Source of the DNA: Syntrophales bacterium
Lineage (GTDB): Bacteria; Desulfobacterota; Syntrophia; Syntrophales; UBA5619
NCBI GenBank assembly: GCA_023229765.1
Contig: JALNYO010000002.1
Span: 124,001 to 188,000, forward strand
DNA length: 64,000 nt
Direction: 5' to 3'
Part shown: positions 24,131-31,988 of the stretch, one piece after another
Numbering within the stretch: position 1 is the first letter of the stretch
Layout of the letters: every line of letters begins with the position of its first letter
Notes under the pieces: model-generated
Told to the model about the DNA's origin: nothing
The model's database searches: none
What the model saw: only the letters and a program-made list of their open reading frames with translations
Program-made: the position numbers and the translations under genes

Positions 24131-25462
24131 TCAATGCTTTTCTCGCAAATCCTTGAATCTTTTTGCCTTTACGTCATATCTGGGCAGAGTGCCGTAGTCG
24201 TGAAACTCGAGATTATAGCCGAGGTTGGTATTAAGCCGCAACTGATCCTTCAGATTGGTTTCGATGCGCTTACGTTCGTCCTCCCGTCCTTTAACTATCT
24301 CGATTTTGAGGGTGATGCGGTCAATGTCGCCTACCTTGTCAACGATTACCTCGAACTCATCGGCCAGGCCATCCATCCCTCTGACAACCTCCTCAATCGC
24401 CGAAGGAGACAGCAGCACCCCCTTTACCTTGGTAATGTCGTCCGACCTGCCGACAACCCCGCCCTTGATCATCCGGAAGGTTCTTCCGCATGAGCAGGGG
24501 TCAGGCGCCCATTCGATGAGGTCTTTGGAGTCGAAGCGGACGCAGGGCTGGGCCTGCCGGTCGAGGGCGGTGATGATCATTTTGCCTCGGCGCCCCGGCT
24601 CTTCGATATACTCCCCTGTATCCACATCCTGAATCTCCACAAGGAAAAGGGCCTCGTTCACATGCAGACCGCCGGTTTGCTCCTGGCATTCATAGCTCCA
24701 TGCGCCGATCTCGGTAGCGCCGGCGTGGTCAAAAACCTTGGCGTTCCAGGCATCTTCCATCCGTTTTTTGGTCGCGGGAATGCTGGCGCCTGGTTCTCCG
24801 GCGCAGGTGATCCGGCGGATGGAAAGCGAGCGCGGATCTATGCCCATTTTCCTTGCCGTATCGGCCATCCCGAGGACATAGGTGGGCGTCGCCATCATGG
24901 CGGTACACTCAAGTTCCTGAATCTTCAGGATTCTTGCCTGGGTGTCCAGAACCCCGCCGGGGACTATCTCGGCGCCGATTTTTTCCACCGCGTAATGGCC
25001 TGCCCAGAAGGCGACAAAGACATTGTATCCGAAAGGCAGGAAAACCCGGTCGCGGGGACGATAGCCCTGCGCCCAGAGGATGTATGCCCAGCTTTCGGCC
25101 CACCACTCCCAGTCCTGCCAGGTGTCGGGTTGATAAACGGGCTGGCCGGTGGTGCCGCTGGTTTGCCGGAATTCCGCCACGTCTTCAAGGGGCACGCACA
25201 GCGCATCGCCATAGGGGAAGGGGGGCTTGCGCTGAATGCCCCGCATCAGCGATTTTTCCACAGTCGGGATCCGCCGGATATCTTCGAAGGAGCGGATGTC
25301 TTCAGGTTTGATTCCCGCCTTTTCGTAGAGTCCGCGGTGAAATTTTGAGCGCTCATATGCCCAGCTGAAAATCTTTTTGAATTTTTCGAGCTGGAGTTTG
25401 CGAATCTTTTCACGGGACAGCGTTTCGAGAAAGGGATTCCAGTATTTTTGTTCAGAAATCAA
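24131..25462 (-). CDS. paaK: Phenylacetate-CoA ligase family enzyme
   Basis: AMP-forming ligase that activates an aromatic or related acid to its CoA thioester. The 443-residue length is typical. Motifs are the P-loop-like QTSGTTGQPVYQ, FDHAGATEIGAWSYEC, CVRFDSKDLIEW, the Cys pair CSCGRTF, and the late GGVVGRSDDITKVKGV with the C-terminal domain LPRYDVKAKRFKD containing the catalytic Lys. It lies 21 bases after dctM and shares the TRAP transporter operon, so its substrate is probably the acid imported by that transporter. Phenylacetate itself is not proven; benzoate-like or other aryl acids are possible. Confidence 0.92.
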   Translation of the reverse strand: MISEQKYWNPFLETLSREKIRKLQLEKFKKIFSWAYERSKFHRGLYEKAGIKPEDIRSFEDIRRIPTVEKSLMRGIQRKPPFPYGDALCVPLEDVAEFRQTSGTTGQPVYQPDTWQDWEWWAESWAYILWAQGYRPRDRVFLPFGYNVFVAFWAGHYAVEKIGAEIVPGGVLDTQARILKIQELECTAMMATPTYVLGMADTARKMGIDPRSLSIRRITCAGEPGASIPATKKRMEDAWNAKVFDHAGATEIGAWSYECQEQTGGLHVNEALFLVEIQDVDTGEYIEEPGRRGKMIITALDRQAQPCVRFDSKDLIEWAPDPCSCGRTFRMIKGGVVGRSDDITKVKGVLLSPSAIEEVVRGMDGLADEFEVIVDKVGDIDRITLKIEIVKGREDERKRIETNLKDQLRLNTNLGYNLEFHDYGTLPRYDVKAKRFKDLREKH

Positions 25463-25483
25463 GCTAATACTCCTTTTTTAAAG

Positions 25484-26785
25484 CTATTTCATCAAAACTG
25501 AAGGAAGATAAGTGGCAATCTGCGGGAATATAAACAACAGTAACGCCGCGCCTACCAGACTTATGAGAAAGGGATAGACCCCTCTGTAAATAACGCTGAA
25601 TGGCTGTTTCGTGACTGCCCTGACCACGAAGACGTTGATCGCCACGGGGGGAATGACTACCCCGATCATGACGGTAATCGCTATGATCATGCCGAACCAG
25701 AGGGGATCGTAGCCCAATTTGATTATGGCTGGATAGAAGATAGGGGTCGCCAGGATCATGAAGGCCAGATCATCAATGAAAGAGCCGCCGATCAGGTAAA
25801 CGATGGCGATGATGACCATGATCACATCGGGCGTTAGGGGAAGGGAGATAATCCAGTCCGCCGCCAGCATCGGGATCTTGGTTCTCGTGAGAAAATGGCC
25901 CAGCACCGCGGAGCCGGCAATCAGCATGAGCACCATGCTGGCCGTGCGCAGGGATTCCACAACCGATTTGATGTATCCTTTGAAATTGATATCCCTTTTG
26001 ATAACGGATAAAAGCAGGACGGCAAAGGTGCCGATGCTTCCCGCTTCGGTGGGGGTGAAGAAGCCGTACATCAAGCCGCCGATGATTAGAATAAATACGC
26101 CAACAACCCACAGCACCTCGGGCAGCGAGGCAATCCGGACCTTCCATGTCGATCGCTCGCCTTTAGGCCCAAGTTTTGGATTGATCCTGCACCAGAAATA
26201 GATGGTAAGGATGAAGAAAAAAGCGATCATCAATCCCGGGACAAGGCCGGCGAGAAAAAGTTTGCCGATGGACTGCTCCGTGATGATGCCGAAGACGATC
26301 AAGGTCACGCTGGGCGGCAGGAGAATACCGAGCGTGCCGACGGTTGCCACGGTTCCGGTGGAGAGGCTCTTGTCGTAGTTGTAGCGATCCATCTCGGGAA
26401 CGGCTACGCTGGCAAAGGTCGCTGCGGTGGCCGGTGAAGACCCGCAGATGGCTTTAAATACAGTAGCTCCGGCAACGGTCGCCATGGCCAGACCGCCAGG
26501 GATGTGCCCGATAAATTTGTAGGCGGCGTCAAAGAGTCTTTTGGCGATGCCGGCATTGAAGGCGATCTGCCCCATCAGCACAAAGAGTGGAATGACGGTG
26601 AAGCCATAGGAGGTGAAGGCGTCAAAAAAGTCCTTGGCCAGGAGGTTCATACCGGCGCTAAACGAAACAAGATAGCTGAACCCTATAAATCCGACCAACG
26701 CCATCGCAAAGGCCAGTTCGATGCCGGTCAAAAAAAGGACAAGGACGATAGAAAGTCCCATGATTCCAATCGTAACGTCACTCAT
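25484..26785 (-). CDS. dctM: TRAP transporter large permease (DctM)
   Basis: Inner-membrane large subunit of a tripartite ATP-independent periplasmic transporter, 433 residues with about 12 hydrophobic segments. Family features are LFLTGIELAFAMALVGF near the N-terminus, VIPLFVLMGQIAFNAGIAKRLFDAAYKFIGHIPGGLA-type loop, AICGSSPATAATF, and the terminal IMIGVVIPPVAINVFV. It uses the sodium or proton gradient. The ATG overlaps the end of dctQ by eight bases. RBS GGAGGCGCCT is upstream. Confidence 0.95.
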   Translation of the reverse strand: MSDVTIGIMGLSIVLVLFLTGIELAFAMALVGFIGFSYLVSFSAGMNLLAKDFFDAFTSYGFTVIPLFVLMGQIAFNAGIAKRLFDAAYKFIGHIPGGLAMATVAGATVFKAICGSSPATAATFASVAVPEMDRYNYDKSLSTGTVATVGTLGILLPPSVTLIVFGIITEQSIGKLFLAGLVPGLMIAFFFILTIYFWCRINPKLGPKGERSTWKVRIASLPEVLWVVGVFILIIGGLMYGFFTPTEAGSIGTFAVLLLSVIKRDINFKGYIKSVVESLRTASMVLMLIAGSAVLGHFLTRTKIPMLAADWIISLPLTPDVIMVIIAIVYLIGGSFIDDLAFMILATPIFYPAIIKLGYDPLWFGMIIAITVMIGVVIPPVAINVFVVRAVTKQPFSVIYRGVYPFLISLVGAALLLFIFPQIATYLPSVLMK

Positions 26786-27260
26786 AGGCGCCTCCTGTTA
26801 CCTGAAAGATTTGGGCTATGAGGACGAGGCATTGAACGAAGGCGCAGAAACCTAATCCAAAAGCCACTGGGTAGAAGGGCAACTGCAGCGTGAGCGATAC
26901 CTCCCCTGACCTGTAAAAGTCCATCCCCATTTTGATGAGATTCCAGCCGAGTATTGAAAAAAGCCAGATTCCGAGCAGCCTGGTGATGATGTTTACTGTA
27001 TTCCGCACGGCTTTGGGAAACTTTATGACAAAAAAGTCCACAAGCACATGCCCCTTGAGCAGGGTGGTAAGAGGAACGGCAAACCCGATCACGATGGCCC
27101 CGGCAAACGCGACCAGCTCATAAGTGCCGACAATCGGCTTGCGAAATGACCTCAGAATGACATCTAATACTGTCAGAAACATGATAAAGGTAATGGCAAT
27201 GCCGGCAAAGATATCAAGGAACTTTCCCAGCCCTTGCACTTTGTTGATTATTGACTGCAT
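26778..27260 (-). CDS. dctQ: TRAP transporter small permease (DctQ)
   Basis: Four-helix inner-membrane subunit, 160 residues. It starts at the ATG at 27260, with AAGGGG seven bases before; a longer frame exists but has no ribosome site. Helices include IFAGIAITFIMFLTVLDVILR, VGTYELVAFAGAIVIGFAVPLT, RNTVNIITRLLGIWLFSILGW and VAFGLGFCAFVQCLVLIAQ. GHVLVDFF is the usual charged connecting motif. It lies between dctP and dctM. Confidence 0.93.
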   Translation of the reverse strand: MQSIINKVQGLGKFLDIFAGIAITFIMFLTVLDVILRSFRKPIVGTYELVAFAGAIVIGFAVPLTTLLKGHVLVDFFVIKFPKAVRNTVNIITRLLGIWLFSILGWNLIKMGMDFYRSGEVSLTLQLPFYPVAFGLGFCAFVQCLVLIAQIFQVTGGAYE

Positions 27261-27356
27261 GAAGCACCCCTTATTGATGTTTTTCTGTTTGGAGGACAAA
27301 TTTGGATAGACAAAAAGGAGGGAAGGGATGCGACTCATCCCTTCCCTGAGTAACCT

Positions 27357-28382
27357 TTACTTCTGAAGTTTTTTGAGTTCAGTCTGGCAGAATTTGAGCG
27401 CTTCGTCGCCGGGGAGGTTTTTCGCCTTCGCGGCCTTTACGTAGTCATCCAGAACGGGTTGCACCAGTTTGTGCCATCGATCGTCCTCTGCCTTGGAGAG
27501 CTTTATGATCTTGATTCCTTTGGCAGCCGCCAGCTCATAACCAATCTTGTCGATTTCATCCCAAGCCATTCCCGTTTTGATGATCCATTCTTCATTTACG
27601 GCTTCAATGATTTTCTGGAGATCAGCCGGGATGGATGCCCATTTATCCTTGTTCATGACAACGAAAAAACCGGTCGTGTAAGCAGAACCGAAATTCTGCG
27701 TTGTATAACCGACCACTTCCGCCAGTTTCCAGCCTTTGAGGGCCTCCGCAGGGAACACGCCGCCTTCTGCGACGCCCTTCTGAAGCGCATCGTATCTATC
27801 CGGCATGGGCATGGCGACCGGAACCGCGCCGAGCGCGGCTACGATTTTAGCGCTCAGACCATGGCACGCAATCTTCATGCCTTTGAGTTCTTCCAGAGTC
27901 GAAACGGGCTTCTTGGTGTTGAGGATGCCGGGGCCATGGGCGTGCAGGTACATCACTTTTACATCATCGAATTCCTTCGGCTTGAACTTCTTGTAGTAAA
28001 GATTGATCAGCTTCGTGGCTTCGAGACCGTTTCGGTAGCCAAGGGGAAGGTCGATAACCTCGGTCAGGGTGAATCTGCCGCGCGTGTATCCGAGAACGGA
28101 CAATCCCACATCAGAGAGGCCCTTCACGACACCGTCGTAGCACTGGGCTGCCGGGGTCAGGGTTCCTCCCGGGAAAACCGTTACCTTTACCCGGCCGTTC
28201 GTTCTTTTTTCGATCTCCTTCCCCCACTCTACGGAAAGGACGGCGTTCTTGTGAGGGGCTGGGAAAAAGTTGGAGTACGTCAGTTCGATGGGTTTTGTCT
28301 GCGCCGAGACAGGAGAAACGATCAAAGACAGCCCTACGATTGATAAACCAAAAAACAGAGAAACTACTTTCCAATGCTTCAT
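27357..28382 (-). CDS. dctP: TRAP transporter substrate-binding protein (DctP)
   Basis: Periplasmic binding protein, 341 residues with a signal peptide (VVSLFFGLSIVGLSLIVSPVSA). DctP features are ELTYSNFFPAPHKNAVLSVEWGKEIEKRTNGRVKVTVFPGGTL, DVGLSVLGYTRGRF, ELKGMKIACHG, and GVAEGGVFP, where the ligand Arg region normally lies. The fold suits an organic acid; co-transcription with paaK points to an aromatic or arylalkanoic acid. GGAGGAGCAAA precedes the ATG. It is first in the dctPQM-paaK operon. Confidence 0.94.
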   Translation of the reverse strand: MKHWKVVSLFFGLSIVGLSLIVSPVSAQTKPIELTYSNFFPAPHKNAVLSVEWGKEIEKRTNGRVKVTVFPGGTLTPAAQCYDGVVKGLSDVGLSVLGYTRGRFTLTEVIDLPLGYRNGLEATKLINLYYKKFKPKEFDDVKVMYLHAHGPGILNTKKPVSTLEELKGMKIACHGLSAKIVAALGAVPVAMPMPDRYDALQKGVAEGGVFPAEALKGWKLAEVVGYTTQNFGSAYTTGFFVVMNKDKWASIPADLQKIIEAVNEEWIIKTGMAWDEIDKIGYELAAAKGIKIIKLSKAEDDRWHKLVQPVLDDYVKAAKAKNLPGDEALKFCQTELKKLQK

Positions 28383-28542
28383 TTTGCTCCTCCTTCAATA
28401 TTGTTGAATGCGAAATGATGGACGCTCCTGATGCGCCATTTCCCGTTTGCTTGCCTTTCCTGGGACGTGAAGACGGAGAAAGGCTGGTTCAATAAAAAAT
28501 CAGAAAATCACTTTTTGTCCTAGTTGTTGAGGATTCCGGGTT

Positions 28543-28571
28543 TTTCTAATCACAAATCGATTTATTGTCAA
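28543..28571 (-). promoter_or_regulatory. Promoter of the dctPQM-paaK operon with an overlapping palindrome
   Basis: On the minus strand TTGACA (28566-28571), 17-base spacer, TAGAAA (28543-28548). AAATCGATTT (28554-28563), a perfect palindrome, lies between the two boxes and could be a repressor site. The rest of the 383-base gap 28383-28765 is the leader and an AT-rich stretch without a gene. Confidence 0.65.
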
Positions 28572-28765
28572 GCAAAATATCTTTGAAGCTCCGATTCTTT
28601 GCTTGACTTCCCTTTTGCTTTTTTCTTCTGTCTCTGATATTTTTGCGACTATGGACAAAAAATAAGGCCGATAAATGCCTGCATTTGCTGAAATAATTCA
28701 GGAAGCAGCAAGAGGACCGGGTTGCAGAAGTTACTGTAAAAATTGTCCCGGACGTCAGGAATTGG

Positions 28766-29509
28766 ATGGATAAAAATTTGCCGTTGCCAAAGGAGAGGTT
28801 AGTTGATTATCGAGTCCGCGTTTCCGAGCGGGCGCGGCACGTTCGTTTGCAGATCTCGCCACAGGACGGCCTTATTGTAGTTGCTCCCCGGTATTTTGAT
28901 CTGGCCCGGATCCCCGCGCTGATCGAGCAAAAGCGAGAATGGATAGAGGGTCATCTGCGCCGGTTTGCCGATATGCCCGGCGGTCGGGAAACCATGCCCG
29001 CCTTAATCCTACCGGATGTCATTGACCTTCCCGCGCTGGGCGAGGCATGGCAGGTGCGCTACAACCCGATGAACACCGCTGTGGTCGGGATTGTCAGCGA
29101 GGCGCCGGGGGAGCTGATTGTTTACGGCGCCGTCCATCATCAACCTGCCTGCCGCGAGGTTCTGATCAACTGGCTGCGGCGGCGCACCCGCGAGGAACTC
29201 TGCGCCTGGCTTTCCACCCTGGCCGCTGAACACGGATTTGCGTTTGGAGAATCAGTGGTACGGGGGCAGAAAACCCGCTGGGGGAGCTGTTCAGCAAAAG
29301 GGACTATATCTTTAAGCTATAAGCTGCTTTTTTTAGAGCGCGACTGGGTGCGCTGTGTACTTTTGCATGAGCTGTGCCACACGGTTATCATGAATCATTC
29401 TGCCGATTTCCGGAGGCTTTTGAATCGTCTTGAACCAAAAAGCAGGCAGATTGACAGGGAAATGCGCGAAGCGGCAAGGCGGGTCCCCGTCTGGGTGGAA
29501 AAGGGCTGA
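28766..29509 (+). CDS. YgjP-type (DUF45) zinc metallopeptidase
   Basis: 247 residues. It is a YgjP/WLM-like metallopeptidase: the central VRGQKTRWGSCSAKGTISLSYKLLFL and VLLHELCHTVIMNHSADFRRLL (HExxH-type HELCH with a downstream His) are diagnostic. The N-terminal half is beta-rich (VSERARHVRLQISPQDGLIVVAP). In other bacteria such genes lie next to restriction endonucleases, but none is seen here. AGGA five bases before the ATG gives the start. The 184-bp MITE follows 27 bases after the stop. Confidence 0.88.
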   Translation: MDKNLPLPKERLVDYRVRVSERARHVRLQISPQDGLIVVAPRYFDLARIPALIEQKREWIEGHLRRFADMPGGRETMPALILPDVIDLPALGEAWQVRYNPMNTAVVGIVSEAPGELIVYGAVHHQPACREVLINWLRRRTREELCAWLSTLAAEHGFAFGESVVRGQKTRWGSCSAKGTISLSYKLLFLERDWVRCVLLHELCHTVIMNHSADFRRLLNRLEPKSRQIDREMREAARRVPVWVEKG

Positions 29510-29536
29510 CGGCGCTTTCGGATCGTCTGCCGGTCT

Positions 29537-29720
29537 TAGTGCCTGTCCACAAATAACCTGAACATCTTGCATCTCATCTTTGGGCCATCTTTGGCTGTGG
29601 CTCAATCACAAAATCCTCAACGTAGCGCTGCTATGTCTGCGGTTTTGTTCAATCGCCGCAACCAAATCCAACCCAAATCTGAGCGCAATCTTGCCCAGGT
29701 TACTTGTGGACAGGCCCTTA
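29537..29720 (-). mobile_element. MITE-like 184-bp element, copy 1
   Basis: The element has terminal inverted repeats sharing GCCTGTCCACAARTAACCTG and lacks any gene. Read on the minus strand it matches 37790-37973 at 178 of 184 positions. TTAG flanks it on both sides, which may be a short target duplication. An inner hairpin GTAGC-AGC-GCTAC type stretch lies near the centre. It fills the gap between the YgjP gene and tonB. Confidence 0.85.
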
Positions 29721-29767
29721 GTCTGAATGGTAACTTTAGCGGTTGAGAAGGGCGAGGATGTAATGCT

Positions 29768-30700
29768 TCATTCCAGTTTGAAGCGTATCGGTAGAACCGC
29801 CCGGGAAAAGACTTTTTGCCCATTGACAGAGGCCGGCGCAAAGGTCGATTTCTTGACCGCTTCGATTGCCGCCTCCGTCAACCCGTAACCAGCCGGTTCG
29901 GTCACGTCAATCCTCTGAACTTTACCCATCTGATCGATAAGGAGCGTCAAAACGACCCTCCCTTCTTTCCCCTGTCTTCGGGCGAATGAGGGATAAACCG
30001 GAGTTGCCCGGCGAATGAAAGTCGGGGCGTTTGTTTCGCCGAATTTCGTCTCGAGGGGGATGCCGCTTCCCGTTCCAAGCGAGGCATGGCCGCCGGAACC
30101 GCTTCCGAAACCAGTTTCTGAACCAGTTTTGGAGATTCCCCAGGGATTGCTTCCTGCCGCACCGGTGGTTGCTGCGCCCGCAGACGCGCCGCTGTTTTGC
30201 GAAACGCTTTGCGTTGTTCCCCTGCCGTATTCAATGCCGTCTGACACAGCCGCGAGCAATCCATCACCCTTTGCGATCTCGGAAGGGGTCGGCAGGATTG
30301 TCTCTGCAGATTTTGCCGTACCGGATTTTTCACTGGTCTGGGGGATCTCTTCAGTTGCAATCTTTGTTGCCACGGCAGGCGCCGCTGTTATTGCATTATT
30401 TTGCACCTTTGCCCGTTCCTTTTGCGGCGGGGGAGCGGTCTCTCTTTGCCCTTCTGCCCGGGAAGCAGACGATTCTTTTTGTAAAAAATACGAACCATCT
30501 TCCTCAAAACTTATATGGAAGGTTTGTACGGCAACCGTGTCGGCGGCTGGTTGGAGCGCCAAAAAAAGCAGAAAGAAGGCATGAAGCGCCACAGAGGCGA
30601 CTATCGCGGCGTGGATTGCGCTCAGATGGAATCCGCATGCATTTCCCTGGGTCTCTTCGCTTTCAAAATACAGCGGTAATGTTTTTTCCTGAACTGCCAT
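29768..30700 (-). CDS. tonB: TonB family energy-transducing protein
   Basis: Links proton-motive force to outer-membrane receptors. The 310-residue product (ATG at 30700) has a short cytoplasmic start, a membrane anchor (AAIVASVALHAFFLLFLALQP), a long low-complexity periplasmic linker rich in Ala, Ser, Gly and Glu, and the TonB C-terminal domain ATPVYPSFARRQGKEGRVVLTLLID, ending VNGQKVFSRAVLPIRFKLE. It follows a cobalamin riboswitch and terminator, so its expression is predicted to fall when B12 is plentiful and it probably powers cobalamin uptake. Its receptor gene is not in the window. Confidence 0.92.
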   Translation of the reverse strand: MAVQEKTLPLYFESEETQGNACGFHLSAIHAAIVASVALHAFFLLFLALQPAADTVAVQTFHISFEEDGSYFLQKESSASRAEGQRETAPPPQKERAKVQNNAITAAPAVATKIATEEIPQTSEKSGTAKSAETILPTPSEIAKGDGLLAAVSDGIEYGRGTTQSVSQNSGASAGAATTGAAGSNPWGISKTGSETGFGSGSGGHASLGTGSGIPLETKFGETNAPTFIRRATPVYPSFARRQGKEGRVVLTLLIDQMGKVQRIDVTEPAGYGLTEAAIEAVKKSTFAPASVNGQKVFSRAVLPIRFKLE

Positions 30701-30735
30701 TTCGTTTCCCAAAAAAGTAGTTGCATAAACCAAAA

Positions 30736-30767
30736 AATCCCCGACCACAAAACTATGGTCGGGGATT
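30736..30767 (-). terminator. Riboswitch-controlled terminator before tonB
   Basis: A perfect 12-bp stem (AATCCCCGACCA / TGGTCGGGGATT) with an eight-base loop. On the minus strand it runs into TTTTTTGG, 35 bases before the tonB ATG. This is the expression platform of the cobalamin riboswitch. Confidence 0.88.
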
Positions 30768-30829
30768 ACACGTTTTTATAATCCTCAGATAATAAAATTC
30801 CGTCTTCTTTACCTTCGAAGATAATAACG

Positions 30830-31045
30830 GGTCTGATCCTGGCCGGTCTCCTGGCTTGCAGGTCATCCTTCCCCCCGTGCCTTCCCATCATAACGACAGT
30901 GGCCGGCAACCCGGAACCAGGCTTAAGCAAAGCCGGCAAAACTGTTCCAAGTCCGTAACGGGGGTCGTCGCTGCTTACAGTGGCGGGTCCGCTCCCGATT
31001 TTAACGGGATTCCCTATTATGCCCCCAAGAGGGCGTTACCAAGAC
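30830..31045 (-). ncRNA. Cobalamin (B12) riboswitch
   Basis: On the minus strand the leader has the B12-box core: AGGGAATCCCG, GGAGCGGACCCGCCACTGTA, a GCCGGC stem with TTGCCGGCC partner, and the closing GATGACCTGCAAGCCAGGAGACC. These are the conserved bases of the class with a large peripheral P6-like arm. The terminator lies about 60 bases further. Regulation is expected to be off with B12. The leader region 31046-31277 upstream holds only scattered hairpins. Confidence 0.92.
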
Positions 31046-31277
31046 AGATTCTCTTGCAAAAGAACGTAATTTTTCCAAACTAAAAGCTTGCTGGATGGCT
31101 AACACAGCTACCTTTCCCTGTCAAGATTTATCTGGAGTGCAAAAGGCGCCTCCGGCGCGAGTGTTTTTGCAAGGGTAGAGGCAGGGAGGCCCGCAAAGGC
31201 AATCTTTGCGACAGCGGCAGCAAGCAAAATCCCGGGCTGCCGGCAAAACCTTTCTCTCTTGTGAATGAAAACGCCGC

Positions 31278-31306
31278 TTGACAATGTTGTTTAGATATGT
31301 TAATGT
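31278..31306 (+). promoter_or_regulatory. Promoter for the ArsR gene
   Basis: TTGACA (31278-31283), 17-base spacer, TAATGT (31301-31306). Confidence 0.75.
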
Positions 31307-31330
31307 TTAAGAAAATATAAACTCTTAAAC
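31305..31330 (+). promoter_or_regulatory. Inverted-repeat operator, probably for the ArsR regulator
   Basis: GTTTAAGA (31305-31312) and TCTTAAAC (31323-31330) form an 8+8 inverted repeat with a 10-base AT-rich spacer, overlapping the -10 box and start point. Such a site suits autoregulation by the ArsR dimer encoded 20 bases on. Confidence 0.7.
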
Positions 31331-31349
31331 TTTGCGAAGGGAGGATGCA

Positions 31350-31676
31350 ATGGAAAAGATATACGAACTTCAGGCAAATATATGCAAGGCGTTATCAAAC
31401 CCGAACCGCTTGGAGATCATTAACAAGCTGAAGGAAAAAGAGCTATCTGCCGCGGAGTTGATGGAGAAGACGGGACTCAGCAAGTCCAGATTTTCCCAGT
31501 ATATGGGGGGGCTCAAGGCCACTGGGCTGGTCCTGAGCCGACGCGAAGGGGTAACCGTTTATTATCGGATTTCCAATATCAAGATTATCGAAGCCTGCAC
31601 TCTGATGAGGGAAGTGCTGCTGGCCGAGATTAAGGGGAAAAGTGACCTCGCTGCCAATCTGAAGAACGACAAGTGA
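31350..31676 (+). CDS. ArsR family transcriptional regulator
   Basis: 108-residue winged-helix repressor. ANICKALSNPNRLEIINKL and AELMEKTGLSKSRFSQYMGGLKATGLVLSRREGVTVYYRIS are the helix-turn-helix and wing. The usual metal-binding CxC in the recognition region (ELCVCDL) is absent, so it may sense redox or another signal; one Cys (KIIEACTLM) lies in the C-terminal helix. The ATG at 31350 has AGGGAGG six bases upstream. The porin gene follows after a 312-base leader, and it may control it. Confidence 0.9.
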   Translation: MEKIYELQANICKALSNPNRLEIINKLKEKELSAAELMEKTGLSKSRFSQYMGGLKATGLVLSRREGVTVYYRISNIKIIEACTLMREVLLAEIKGKSDLAANLKNDK

Positions 31677-31988
31677 GGGTTTTTACGTCATGAGAAAAGA
31701 GCGGAGGTGCAGCGCAATGAAGAAATGGCGGGCTATCCGGCACGCTCTTCTTCGCGATTACCGATTCTATCCGGGATTGATGTCATTGAAAATTGGCATC
31801 CTCCCGGTTTTTTTTGCCGTATGTTGTCCTTGCCGGTTGTACGCGCAGGCTGTTTCCAGATTTTTTTCCATGAAGGAGCGTGCGTTTTTTTGGCAGGGGA
31901 GGTCGCCTCCCCGCAAGTCGGGTTGTTTGGGAACAACCGGCTGAAATATAAATTGATTTTGAGAAAACTTATAAAGCAAGGAGAAACA
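31677..31988 (+). other. Long leader between the ArsR gene and the porin, with a weak ORF
   Basis: No sure gene. One frame starts at ATG 31717, with GGAGGTG ten bases before, and reads a basic start followed by a hydrophobic, signal-like stretch (LKIGILPVFFAVCCPCRLYAQA). It then ends after 76 residues in unconvincing sequence. It may be a relic. A T-rich stretch precedes the porin ribosome site AAGGAGAAACA. Confidence 0.35.

Noticed and set aside
27459..28343. A 294-codon plus-strand frame opposite dctP
   Set aside because: Shadow of dctP; no start signal and no motif.
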